Positions 36,231 through 44,631 of a stretch of 64,000 bases of DNA are shown here, one piece after another (the first letter of the stretch is position 1; each line of letters opens with the position of its first letter). The notes beneath the pieces were generated by a model. It saw nothing but the letters and a program-made list of their open reading frames with translations, did no database searches and was not told the DNA's origin. Origin of the DNA: Gillisia sp. CAL575. Lineage in GTDB: Bacteria; Bacteroidota; Bacteroidia; Flavobacteriales; Flavobacteriaceae. The stretch lies in the NCBI RefSeq assembly GCF_000403785.1, contig NZ_APHJ01000021.1:434001-498000 (forward strand), given 5' to 3'. A program made the position numbers and the translations under genes.

Positions 36231-36776
36231 TTATTTAGCGTTAAATTCAAATTTTTGACCTCCAACAGAAATTCCTGCCATTGCTCCAGCTTTCGCTTTA
36301 GTTACTACTCCAACTCCATCTCTAAACTCTACATCTCTAGACACTCCTTCTTCTAAAAGAACTGCAGATGCATTTCCAGACAATTCGTAACTACCACTCT
36401 TAAATCTATTTAAAGCCTCTTTGGTTTGAAAGAAAATAACTTCAATAAAAGCTTTTCCTCCTGCTTGTAATCCAATATCTACTTGCTTCATACTTGCATA
36501 TCCAATTAAAGTCCCATTTTCATAAACTGTTCCATTTCCAGAAGCAGCTCCAATTATATATGCACCTTTACCAACATTTGGAAAAATTGCATATCCAACT
36601 GAATTTTGAAAAAGCTCTGAAATATTTTGATGATTTTCAGAAACAGTTGCTTTTGCATTTCTTGAGTCGACCATAATATCTCCAGAAGTGTTCTGACTAG
36701 ACCCACAACTTACCAACAATAAAACCATCACCGACATTAGCAATGGTACTAAAACTTTTTTGTTAATTGCTTTCAT
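36231..36776 (-). CDS. SYLF/Ysc84-domain lipoprotein
   Basis: A 181-residue lipoprotein with lipobox LLVSC (Cys24). The SYLF-type core is visible in VGYAIFPNVGKGAYIIGAASGNGTVYENGTLIGYASMKQVDIGLQAGG and ends in GGQKFEF. SYLF/Ysc84 domains bind lipids in other organisms. Bacterial copies are often envelope-associated with unknown roles. It is a single gene with a promoter-like TAAATTTG box upstream and its own terminator. Confidence 0.86.
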   Translation of the reverse strand: MKAINKKVLVPLLMSVMVLLLVSCGSSQNTSGDIMVDSRNAKATVSENHQNISELFQNSVGYAIFPNVGKGAYIIGAASGNGTVYENGTLIGYASMKQVDIGLQAGGKAFIEVIFFQTKEALNRFKSGSYELSGNASAVLLEEGVSRDVEFRDGVGVVTKAKAGAMAGISVGGQKFEFNAK

Positions 36777-36804
36777 TCTAAATTCTTTTTTTTGGTTAAT
36801 AAAG

Positions 36805-36812
36805 CAAATTTA
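36805..36812 (-). promoter_or_regulatory. -7 box for the SYLF lipoprotein gene
   Basis: Read on the minus strand this is TAAATTTG, an exact TAnnTTTG match 28 nt before the ATG at 36776. A TTG lies upstream but with a shorter gap than usual. Confidence 0.4.
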
Positions 36813-36930
36813 TAACAAGCTTAAAATCAATGATGTTAAGTGCTTGTTATTTCACTTAAAATTGGCATAATAATCCACCAAATGTTAAATTTATTAAGTT
36901 GAAAGCAAAAAGAAATTATCAACTAATTTT

Positions 36931-37950
36931 TCAGTTAAAAATTGTTGAATCCAAATGTATAATCTCCGTTTTCAAGACTTTATCCTCTACCTCTTTAGGT
37001 TGTGGTTCCTTAATTCTTTTAACTAATAACTTTGTAGCAGTTTCTCCTATATTTATAGGATGCTGATCTATATATGAAATTGAAGGCCAGAGAAATGGCG
37101 CAAAATCTTCGTTAACATATCCAATTATTTTGATGTCATTTGGGATATTAAGTTGTTTCTCCTGGATAATTCTAGAAGTTAAAAGAGTGCTTAAATAATC
37201 TAAAGTAACAAAGGCTTCCATATTATGCTTATCTAGAACAGCCCCAAGTTTCTTACTGAGCACTTCGTTATCATTAGAGACTATAAGAAATTCATTATTA
37301 AATGGAGTATTTGGGTCTTTAATTGCTGCTTTATATCCATCTATCCTAGCTTGTGCTAGCCCAAGTTCACCAATACTGCAAACTAAACCTATTTTGCTAA
37401 GACCTTTAGACTTTAGATATTGAACTGCATTATAAATACTTTGCATATCATCTACCCCAACTTTATCCAATGTGATATCTATATTGATCCTATCAAACAG
37501 AACCACAGGAATTTCATACTCAGTAAACCTATAAATATGATCGTAATTCTGGGTTGTTTGAGTTTCGGCAGAAACAGACATTAATATCCCATCTGCCAAT
37601 CCATTAGAAATTAAATCCATTATCTGTTTTTCCACAGCTAAAGATTCATTGGAGATGTAAGTTATTAATTGATATCCACTTTTTCTGGCTTCATTCTCTA
37701 TACCACCAAGGACTTTTGCAAAAAATGTATTGGATATATTGGGAACGATAACAGCAATATTCCCTGTACTCTTACGCTTGAGATTAATTGCGGTTAGGTT
37801 AGGACTGTAATTATGCAATTCTGCCAATTCCTTCACTCTCTTAACCGTATTATCGCTTATCTCCGGGCTTCCATTCAATGATTTTGAAACTGTAGAAACA
37901 GAAACGTTCAATAATTTAGCCAGTTCTTTTAGGGTGATCTTGGATCTCAT
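36931..37950 (-). CDS. LacI family transcriptional regulator
   Basis: A 339-residue regulator. The N-terminal HTH (ITLKELAKLLNVSVSTVSKSLNG, residues 4-26) is followed by the hinge helix and a periplasmic-binding-protein-like sugar sensor domain (about 63-335). It would bind DNA as a dimer and respond to a small ligand, commonly a sugar or sugar phosphate. No sugar-metabolism operon lies directly beside it, so the target is unclear. AT-rich palindromes sit in its upstream region. Confidence 0.93.
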   Translation of the reverse strand: MRSKITLKELAKLLNVSVSTVSKSLNGSPEISDNTVKRVKELAELHNYSPNLTAINLKRKSTGNIAVIVPNISNTFFAKVLGGIENEARKSGYQLITYISNESLAVEKQIMDLISNGLADGILMSVSAETQTTQNYDHIYRFTEYEIPVVLFDRINIDITLDKVGVDDMQSIYNAVQYLKSKGLSKIGLVCSIGELGLAQARIDGYKAAIKDPNTPFNNEFLIVSNDNEVLSKKLGAVLDKHNMEAFVTLDYLSTLLTSRIIQEKQLNIPNDIKIIGYVNEDFAPFLWPSISYIDQHPINIGETATKLLVKRIKEPQPKEVEDKVLKTEIIHLDSTIFN

Positions 37951-37971
37951 AAGTGTAAATAATTACTTAAA

Positions 37972-37985
37972 ATCTAAATTTAGAT
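37972..37985. promoter_or_regulatory. Perfect 14-bp palindrome upstream of lacI-type gene
   Basis: ATCTAAATTTAGAT lies 21 bp before the LacI-type start codon. It could be an auto-operator, but it lacks the central CG usual for LacI operators, so another regulator is possible. Confidence 0.35.
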
Positions 37986-38047
37986 AAGTTATGTTAATTT
38001 ATCTCTGTTAAAGCTTTAATTTCTTCCGTTTTTTCACTTTCAAATAG

Positions 38048-38083
38048 CAAAAATCTAAATTATTTACAAAATTTAGATTTTTG
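38048..38083. promoter_or_regulatory. 13-bp inverted repeat with the same half-site
   Basis: CAAAAATCTAAAT (38048-38060) and ATTTAGATTTTTG (38071-38083) form a perfect inverted repeat with a 10-bp spacer and share the ATCTAAAT half-site with 37972-37985. Alternatively it is an AT-rich terminator for the minus-strand tRNA-Arg. Confidence 0.35.
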
Positions 38084-38200
38084 TTATAAATAAGAGATGC
38101 CGAAAATGAATTGAAACCTCACCTATGCAAGCATTTTTCAATTGTATGATTTGATTCATAAATAGCTCAAAACTCTTAGTCCATTAAAAATTACTAAAAG

Positions 38201-38272
38201 TGACCTCGCCAAGAATCGAACTTGGATCTAAAGTTTAGGAAACTTCTATTCTATCCGTTGAACTACGAGGCC
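38201..38272 (-). tRNA. tRNA-Arg(CCT)
   Basis: The minus strand folds into a 72-nt cloverleaf. The acceptor stem GGCCTCG pairs with CGAGGTC (one G-U), the anticodon arm GAAGT-TTCCTAA-ACTTT places CCT at the anticodon, and the T arm is CCAAG-TTCGATT-CTTGG. The discriminator base is A and CCA is not encoded. It reads AGG arginine codons. Confidence 0.9.
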
Positions 38273-38408
38273 TTTTATATGAAATATAAATTTATCACTT
38301 CTTAGAGGTTTAGCTATTACTTAGTCCTATTCATTTTGAAAATTATGTAAAAAGAATCAGCAGTATCAAATAGCTATATTTTTCCTATTTTTAAATAAAA
38401 TTCAAAAT

Positions 38409-39407
38409 ATGATTTTAAATTATAAACACACACTTATATTCCTCATAGGCTTGATGTTTTCCGGGACTATAACTGCCCAAACTCATCCTATTATGAAAGA
38501 CCCCTTCGCTCATACTTTTTCTATTGTTGCCCGAGATTCAATTACTGGAGAAATGGCTGTGGGTGTTCAAAGTCATTGGTTTTCTGTAGGACCACTGGTG
38601 GCTTGGGGGAAATCTGGAGTTGGCGTGGTTGCAACTCAGTCCTTTGTAAACCCGGCTTATGGCCCTAATGGATTGAAACTAATGGAGGATGGAAAATCTG
38701 CCTCTCAGGCTTTAGAAAAATTAATTGCTGAAGATGATGGTGAGGAATATAGACAGGTAGCATTTTTAGATTCTTCTGGAAGAACAGCTGCACATACTGG
38801 TAGTAGCTGCGTAGAATCTGCTTTTCATTACACAGGGAAGAATTACTCCGTACAAGCCAATATGATGCTTAATGATAGAGTTGTGCCGGCAATGAAATCT
38901 GCTTTTTTAGAGCATTCTGAACTTCCCTTGGCAGAAAGAGTTGTAAAAGTTTTACAAGCTGCACAAAATGCTGGCGGAGATATTCGCGGTAAGCAATCTG
39001 CTGCATTGATAGTGGTAGGCGCCAACAAGGTAGAGAACTCTTGGGAAGATAAAAAGATAGACCTTAGGGTAGACGATAATGCAGATCCTTTAGTAGAGCT
39101 AGAAAGACTTTTAACTGTAGCCAGAGCCTATGAATTTATGAATAAAGGCGACCTTGCAATGGAAGCTGGAGATGTAGATGAAGCTTTGAAGCAATATGGG
39201 AGTGCAGAAAAATTATTCCCCGATAATTTAGAGATGAAATATTGGAAAGCGGTTGCACTAGCAAATAGTAAGAGATTTGGAGAAGCAATTCCTATATTTA
39301 AAGGTATATTTGAAGTAGAAGATAATTGGAGAACGATGACCATGAGATTACCAGCTTCTGGGCTTTTAAACGTAACGGAAGCCGAATTAGATAAGATTGT
39401 GAATTAA
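38409..39407 (+). CDS. Exported DUF1028 family protein with TPR-like C-terminus
   Basis: A 332-residue protein with a signal peptide (to about residue 23). The DUF1028 core runs from about residue 32 (PFAHTFSIVARDSITGEMAVGVQSHWF) through GDIRGKQSAALIVV. Members have an Ntn-hydrolase-like fold but unclear substrates. From about residue 230, helices with TPR character (YEFMNKGDLAMEAGDVDEALKQYG) form an added domain. It appears monocistronic or linked to the small lipoprotein gene 42 bp downstream. Confidence 0.85.
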   Translation: MILNYKHTLIFLIGLMFSGTITAQTHPIMKDPFAHTFSIVARDSITGEMAVGVQSHWFSVGPLVAWGKSGVGVVATQSFVNPAYGPNGLKLMEDGKSASQALEKLIAEDDGEEYRQVAFLDSSGRTAAHTGSSCVESAFHYTGKNYSVQANMMLNDRVVPAMKSAFLEHSELPLAERVVKVLQAAQNAGGDIRGKQSAALIVVGANKVENSWEDKKIDLRVDDNADPLVELERLLTVARAYEFMNKGDLAMEAGDVDEALKQYGSAEKLFPDNLEMKYWKAVALANSKRFGEAIPIFKGIFEVEDNWRTMTMRLPASGLLNVTEAELDKIVN

Positions 39408-39449
39408 ATAGCAAAATTGATTTTTACTGAATTTTAAAAAATTTCTATT

Positions 39450-39812
39450 ATGAAAAAGAGACTCTTAAATATTGCTATCATTGCTTTAAGTTTAACTGCA
39501 ATGATTTCATGCAAGGAAGACAAAAAAGAAACTGAAGTAGCTCCGGCAAATTCAGAAGCACAAGCAACAGACAACTCTAAAGATACTGCTGCATTGAATC
39601 CTTTTCATGGCGAGCCAGGCCATCGTTGTGACATTCCCGTGGGAACTCCTTTAAACCAAGCTGCAAGTACAAACCTTCAACAAAGTAGTACTACAATTAA
39701 TCCAAATATATCTCCTGTAAGAGTTAATGGAGGGGATACACCTTCTATAAATCCGGCTCATGGACAACCAGGTCATGATTGCTCGAAACCTGTTGGAGCA
39801 GATCTTAATTAG
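39450..39812 (+). CDS. Small lipoprotein with duplicated NPxHGxPGHxC motif
   Basis: A 120-residue lipoprotein with lipobox AMISC (Cys21) and acidic KEDKKE after it, consistent with surface export. After an Ala/Ser/Thr-rich linker, the motif LNPFHGEPGHRCDIPVG (about 50-66) and its repeat INPAHGQPGHDCSKPVG (about 100-116) each place two His and one Cys in fixed spacing. I recall similar motifs in other uncharacterised flavobacterial proteins. Metal or haem binding is a guess from the residues. Confidence 0.75.
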   Translation: MKKRLLNIAIIALSLTAMISCKEDKKETEVAPANSEAQATDNSKDTAALNPFHGEPGHRCDIPVGTPLNQAASTNLQQSSTTINPNISPVRVNGGDTPSINPAHGQPGHDCSKPVGADLN

Positions 39813-39817
39813 GTAGA

Positions 39818-39877
39818 AAAAAATTTCAATACACCCTTCTATGTTTTTTCAATAAAATATGGAAGGGGAAATTTTTT
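39818..39877 (+). terminator. Terminator after the small lipoprotein
   Basis: AAAAAATTTC (39818-39827) pairs with GAAATTTTTT (39868-39877), and inner CCCTTC pairs with GAAGGG. The right arm ends in a T-tract. Confidence 0.6.
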
Positions 39878-39910
39878 AGTTTCTAAATCGACTAATTTCT
39901 AAAATTAACT

Positions 39911-41065
39911 ATGGCTACCTCAACCAGTTTGAATTTTTATTCCAGCCTCGATTTACAAACGAGTTCTATTAGTGATCTGGTTGCAAATAAATCTCTTTTC
40001 TCTAAAGTTCCTGAAGATTGGTATGCAGTTGCCGCAGATATCAAAAACTCTACGGAAGCAGTTAGAAATGGAAATCATGACCAAGTTAATTTAGTAGCGA
40101 CGGGAAGTGTAATTGCCATTTTAAATTTAGCCTATTCGAAAAACATGACTATCCCATTTTTCTTTGGAGGTGATGGTGCTACAATGCTCATTCCTTCAGA
40201 ATTACTTGATAGTACGATGGCAGCCTTAAGTCAGCATAGAATTAATACATTAGAAAATTTTGGCCTAGAACTTAAAGTCGGTTCACTTTCCATAAAAGAA
40301 ATTTATGAAAAAGGGGTCTCGCTGGAAATTTCAAAGGTTAAAGTGAGTGATATTCTTACAATTCCTATCGTTTTAGGTGAAGGTCTTCAGTACGCAGAAA
40401 ACCATATAAAAGCCAATTTCACTAACTCCAATAATGCGAGTACTAAAACTCCATACCTCTTAAATTTAGAGGGAATGGAATGTAAATGGGATAAAATAAG
40501 TCCGCCAGAAACTAATCAAGAAGTTGTAAGCCTGATTGTTATTGCTTGTAAAGATGTAGATCCTTCAGAAGTATTCTCGAAGGTCCTGCAAAATATAGAT
40601 ACTATCTACGGAACTTTAAACAATAGAAAACCTATTTCAGTAAAAAGATTAAAATTAAAAGCTAGTCTTAAAAAACTGAATGATGAGATGCGCACTAAAC
40701 TTGGAAAATATAACGGCCTCTACCTTCTAAAAAACTGGATAACTACCATATTTGGAAAGTATTATTTGAAAAATACTGGCGCAGGAAAAACTTATCTTCA
40801 GAAATTAGTGGAGCTAACAGATACACTTACTATAGACGGAAGAATAAATACAGTTATTACAGGTACACCACAACAGCGTAAATCACTGACCTCCTATTTA
40901 AATCATTTAGAAGAAAAAGGAAAGATAAAATATGGGCTTCACGTAAGTGAGCAAAGTGTAATGTCCTGTTATGTTAGAGATATGAAGAAAGATGACCATA
41001 TTCACTTTGTAGATGGTGCTGGTGGTGGTTATACAAAAGCAGCAAACCAACTAAAAAACAAATAG
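39911..41065 (+). CDS. DUF3095 family protein with nucleotide-cyclase-like motifs
   Basis: A 384-residue soluble protein that fits DUF3095. The N-terminal half has AADIKNST (41-48) and FFFGGDGAT (83-91), which resemble the two metal-binding strands of class III nucleotide cyclases or GGDEF-type domains. The central part is variable. The C-terminal half has a winged-helix-like region (LTDTLTIDGRINTVITGTPQQRKSLTSYLNHL) and ends HIHFVDGAGGGYTKAA. Enzymatic activity has not been assigned to the family as far as I know. The gene's last codons are part of a long terminator hairpin. Confidence 0.78.
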   Translation: MATSTSLNFYSSLDLQTSSISDLVANKSLFSKVPEDWYAVAADIKNSTEAVRNGNHDQVNLVATGSVIAILNLAYSKNMTIPFFFGGDGATMLIPSELLDSTMAALSQHRINTLENFGLELKVGSLSIKEIYEKGVSLEISKVKVSDILTIPIVLGEGLQYAENHIKANFTNSNNASTKTPYLLNLEGMECKWDKISPPETNQEVVSLIVIACKDVDPSEVFSKVLQNIDTIYGTLNNRKPISVKRLKLKASLKKLNDEMRTKLGKYNGLYLLKNWITTIFGKYYLKNTGAGKTYLQKLVELTDTLTIDGRINTVITGTPQQRKSLTSYLNHLEEKGKIKYGLHVSEQSVMSCYVRDMKKDDHIHFVDGAGGGYTKAANQLKNK

Positions 41066-41084
41066 TCTTTTAGTTGGTTTGCTG
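41040..41084. terminator. 17-bp hairpin overlapping the DUF3095 stop codon
   Basis: CAGCAAACCAACTAAAA (41040-41056) pairs perfectly with TTTTAGTTGGTTTGCTG (41068-41084), with the stop codon in the loop. It lies between convergent genes and may terminate from both sides, although T-tracts are weak. Confidence 0.65.
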
Positions 41085-41108
41085 TAATTCTATTAATTTT
41101 TAACTTCC

Positions 41109-42656
41109 TTAATCCAATCCACCTTTTCTAGTTGCATCTCTAGCCTCAGGCCAAGTCATTTGCTCCCCAGATCTCTTGCTAATTGGTAAAACTCTTTTTT
41201 CTCTTGAAGTCTTCTCTGGATCTTCACTTGCCATATATGCCATAATTGCTGTAAGTATCACGTTGCTACGAACATCATCAAACACAATCTTATCATAAGT
41301 ATCCAAATTGGTATGCCAAGTATAATTCCAGTAAGACCAGCTTATAGAACTTAAACTGAAAGCTGGAACTCCTGCTGCTAAGAAAGAAGCATAATCAGAA
41401 CCGCCACCACCTGGAATTCCAGGAAATGTTGTTTCAATTTGACTAGAAATTTCTTCTGGCACTGCTTCCAGCCATCTACCTAAATAATCGTAAGAATTTA
41501 AAAATCCTCCTCCAGAAAGATTTACCACTCTCCCCGTTCCATTATCTTGATTAAATAATGCCTGAACATTGTCTACGATTTCCGGGTGATCCTTTACAAA
41601 GGCTCTAGATCCATTTAAACCTTGCTCCTCACTTCCCCAATGTCCTGCAATAATAGTACGTTTTGGATTAGGATACATTTTTTTAAGAATTCTCATTGCT
41701 TCCATCATCACCATAGTACCAGTTCCGTTATCTGTAGCTCCTGTTGCTCCATCCCAAGAATCGAAATGCGCTGAAAGAATTACATACTCCTCAGGTTTTT
41801 CAGTTCCTTTAATGGTTGCTATGGTATTAAAAGTTGGAACATCTCCCAATTCTTCAGATTCTGCAACTAATCTTAATTTAGGTTTATCCCCATATTCTGC
41901 CAATCTATAAACCATCCCATAATCTTCTAATGAAAGTTCAACTGTAGGAATTTTTTTAGTTGAGGCAGAAAAAATCTTATTTGCTCCAAATCCTCTCGAC
42001 CAGTTTAAAGTGATTATTCCGGCAGCTCCTGCATTTTCTAAAGCTTCAGAAATGTTTCTGTTAGTATAACCTGTTTTGGTCATTCTGTCTGACCATGCTT
42101 CAGATTGTGCTTTTCTTTCCTCTTTCATTTTAACAAAAGAAGAATCTGTAGCGAATTCTTCCCAGTTCTCATCGGGTCTACCAGTCATTTGAGGCATAGA
42201 AATCATTACTAATTTCCCTTTAACTCCAGATAATAATTTTGCGAAATTAGAAGAATCTTTTGCTTCTGGTAAAATAACTACTTCAGCAACAATTGGCTTT
42301 TTCCCAGAGCTCGGGCTCCAAGCTAATTGCATTCCAGAAAGAGATCTTATTCTAGGTTCTATTAGGTCTATATGTGTAATTCCACGTTTCCAACCGCGCC
42401 ATTCTCCCCATTGCTGATTTTCTGCGGAAATATTCCATTCTTTATATTTATTCACCGCCCAATCATTAGCTTGTTTCATCTCTGGAGTTCCTACTAATCG
42501 CGGTCCAACAACATCTAAAAGTTCGTGACCTAGCTTTTCCAGCTGAGAATTTTCTGATGCTTCTTTAATAATGTTTTTTACAATTACATCTTGATCCTGA
42601 GCAAACAGAACTGTAGAGAAACATAAAGAAATAATGAATAAATACTTGTTTTTCAT
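41109..42656 (-). CDS. Exported M28 family zinc peptidase
   Basis: A 515-residue peptidase. ATG 42656 is preferred because it begins a clean signal peptide (MKNKYLFIISLCFSTVLFAQ); the longer frame starts at TTG 42689. An inserted PA-like domain (about 100-285) precedes the M28 core with metal ligands in SAHFDSWDGATGATDNGTG (H and D), GHWGSEEQG (EE), LFNQDNGTG (D) and WHTNLDTYD (H). It probably acts as a periplasmic or secreted aminopeptidase/carboxypeptidase on peptides. Divergent from the aminotransferase gene at 42801. Confidence 0.92.
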   Translation of the reverse strand: MKNKYLFIISLCFSTVLFAQDQDVIVKNIIKEASENSQLEKLGHELLDVVGPRLVGTPEMKQANDWAVNKYKEWNISAENQQWGEWRGWKRGITHIDLIEPRIRSLSGMQLAWSPSSGKKPIVAEVVILPEAKDSSNFAKLLSGVKGKLVMISMPQMTGRPDENWEEFATDSSFVKMKEERKAQSEAWSDRMTKTGYTNRNISEALENAGAAGIITLNWSRGFGANKIFSASTKKIPTVELSLEDYGMVYRLAEYGDKPKLRLVAESEELGDVPTFNTIATIKGTEKPEEYVILSAHFDSWDGATGATDNGTGTMVMMEAMRILKKMYPNPKRTIIAGHWGSEEQGLNGSRAFVKDHPEIVDNVQALFNQDNGTGRVVNLSGGGFLNSYDYLGRWLEAVPEEISSQIETTFPGIPGGGGSDYASFLAAGVPAFSLSSISWSYWNYTWHTNLDTYDKIVFDDVRSNVILTAIMAYMASEDPEKTSREKRVLPISKRSGEQMTWPEARDATRKGGLD

Positions 42657-42772
42657 AAAATAGTGTTTAGTTAATTCTAAGTTCTTCAAATATATCTTTT
42701 TTTGGTTTAATAATTCTTAATGAGATTTCGACTTTATTAGTTAGAAACCACAAATCACATTTATAAACCACC

Positions 42773-42780
42773 TATTTTTG
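42773..42780 (+). promoter_or_regulatory. -7 box for the class V aminotransferase gene
   Basis: TATTTTTG matches TAnnTTTG, 20 nt before the ATG at 42801. Confidence 0.45.
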
Positions 42781-42800
42781 ATTGATAAGAAAATACTATT

Positions 42801-44024
42801 ATGGATCTAGAATTTATACGTAAACAATTCCCATCCCTTAAAAACGGATACACTTTTATGGATAATGCAGGAGGATCTCAAATTTTGGGAACTGCCGTTA
42901 AAAATATTCAAGACTATTATCTAAATTATAATGTACAGTTGGGAGCTAGTTACGATGTTTCAGCAAATGCCGGAAAAGCGCTATTAAAGTCAACCGAAAA
43001 AGTTGCTCAGTTTATAAATGCTTCAGATCCAAAAGAAGTGATCATGGGTGCTTCTTCAACAATGCTTTTGAGAATCTTAAGTATTTGTATTAGCCATAGC
43101 TGGAAAGCCGGGGACGAGATTATTATAACTAATACAGATCATGAAGCCAATGTTTCATGCTGGAGAGATTTAGAAAATAAAGGTGTTAAAATCAAGATCT
43201 GGAAAGTGGATCCAAATTCTTTTGAATTGGAATTAAATGAACTTTCTAATTTACTTTCCAACCAGACAAAATTAGTAGCGGTAACTCATTGCTCGAATGT
43301 TCTAGGAAGTATTAATCCCATAAAACAAATCGCACAAATCGTTCATGAGGCAGGCGCGCTTATTTGTGTAGATGGCGTTGCTTTTGCACCTCATAGAAAA
43401 GTAGATGTACAAGAATTGGATGTAGATTTTTATGTGTTTAGTTGGTATAAAGTGTATGGCCCACATTTGGCTGTGATGTATGGAAAATTGCCATTATTGA
43501 TTGGGATGCCCGGCATTAATCACAATTTTTTTAAAGCTGAAGATGTGCCCTATAAATTCCAACCGGGGAACTATAATTTTGAACTTACTTATAGTTTGAA
43601 AGCTATTCCTGAATATTTGGAAGAACTTTATGATCATCATTTTGAAGGCAATAAATTTAGTGAAGTCGAAAAACACGATGCTAGTTTTGAGCTTATTGCA
43701 GAATATGAAGCGCAACTTGCACAAGAATTACTTTCCTATTTAAACAGCGTTCACGAAATAAGAATTATTGGTAATACCTCTGCTGCTTCCAATAAAAGAG
43801 TTCCCACGATCTCCTTTATACATAAAAATTTGAAGAGCTCAGAGATCGTAGAAAAGGTGGATAAAGACAAGATTGGAATAAGGTTCGGAGATTTTTATGC
43901 AAAGCAATTAATTAAAGATCTCGACCTAGAACATTGTAATGGGGTTGTAAGAGTAAGTTTGGTACATTATAATACTTTGGAGGAAGTAGCAAAATTAATC
44001 GAATCCTTCAAAAAGATCTTTTAA
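42801..44024 (+). CDS. Class V aminotransferase, cysteine desulfurase-like
   Basis: A 407-residue PLP enzyme of fold type I. N-terminal MDNAGGSQI, the THCSNVLGSINPI block, CVDGVAF for the PLP-stacking/aspartate region, and Schiff-base lysine in FSWYKVYGPH support the class V assignment. It resembles the cysteine desulfurase-like proteins not linked to suf or isc genes. There are no neighbouring Fe-S assembly genes, so a role in sulfur mobilisation is uncertain. The 3' end overlaps the convergent pncA gene by 4 bp. Confidence 0.86.
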   Translation: MDLEFIRKQFPSLKNGYTFMDNAGGSQILGTAVKNIQDYYLNYNVQLGASYDVSANAGKALLKSTEKVAQFINASDPKEVIMGASSTMLLRILSICISHSWKAGDEIIITNTDHEANVSCWRDLENKGVKIKIWKVDPNSFELELNELSNLLSNQTKLVAVTHCSNVLGSINPIKQIAQIVHEAGALICVDGVAFAPHRKVDVQELDVDFYVFSWYKVYGPHLAVMYGKLPLLIGMPGINHNFFKAEDVPYKFQPGNYNFELTYSLKAIPEYLEELYDHHFEGNKFSEVEKHDASFELIAEYEAQLAQELLSYLNSVHEIRIIGNTSAASNKRVPTISFIHKNLKSSEIVEKVDKDKIGIRFGDFYAKQLIKDLDLEHCNGVVRVSLVHYNTLEEVAKLIESFKKIF

Positions 44025-44629
44025 TCGAGCTCTTTTGAAATGATTATACCTCCACCAGCTCGAAGAATATCCTTTTTAGCTTCGATAAATTTTTCTTCAG
44101 AAATTGCTTTTGTGGCGTCTTCTATAAGAATGGCTTCAAACCCTTCATTTAAAGCGTCCATTATAGAATAATAAACACAATAATCTGCGGCAAGACCACA
44201 GAAGTAAAGTTTAGTAACACCTTTATCTTTTAAATATCCCGAAAGTCCTGTAGATTTTAAATGTGCATTATCATAAAATCCGCTGTAACTATCTATTTCT
44301 TTATTGGTCCCTTTTCTGAAAATAGCTTCTATTTTTTCTGAATTTAATTCAGGAGAAAACGCTGCTCCTTTTGAATTTTGAACACAATGGACTGGCCATA
44401 GAGTTTGATCAATTCCATTCAGTTTGATAACTTCAAACTCCTTATTTCCAGAATGATTTTCAGCAAAACTGGAATGATCTAAAGGATGCCAGTCTTGAGT
44501 AGCTATTACCAAATCAAATTTATGCTGAAGTTCATTAATGATAGGAACAATTTCATCTCCACCATGAACTGCAAGCGATCCACCTGGAATAAAATCATTT
44601 TGCAAATCTATTATTACCAATGCTTTCAT
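44021..44629 (-). CDS. pncA: Nicotinamidase
   Basis: A 202-residue isochorismatase-fold hydrolase that converts nicotinamide to nicotinate. The catalytic triad is D8 (IIDLQNDF), K106 (FRKGTN) and C151 (GLAADYCV). The metal-binding DWHPLDHSSF segment and IDSYSGFYD are present. It starts 2 bp after pncB ends, so the two form an NAD salvage operon in which PncA feeds PncB. Overlaps the 3' end of the convergent aminotransferase gene. Confidence 0.94.
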   Translation of the reverse strand: MKALVIIDLQNDFIPGGSLAVHGGDEIVPIINELQHKFDLVIATQDWHPLDHSSFAENHSGNKEFEVIKLNGIDQTLWPVHCVQNSKGAAFSPELNSEKIEAIFRKGTNKEIDSYSGFYDNAHLKSTGLSGYLKDKGVTKLYFCGLAADYCVYYSIMDALNEGFEAILIEDATKAISEEKFIEAKKDILRAGGGIIISKELD

Positions 44630-44631
44630 CC

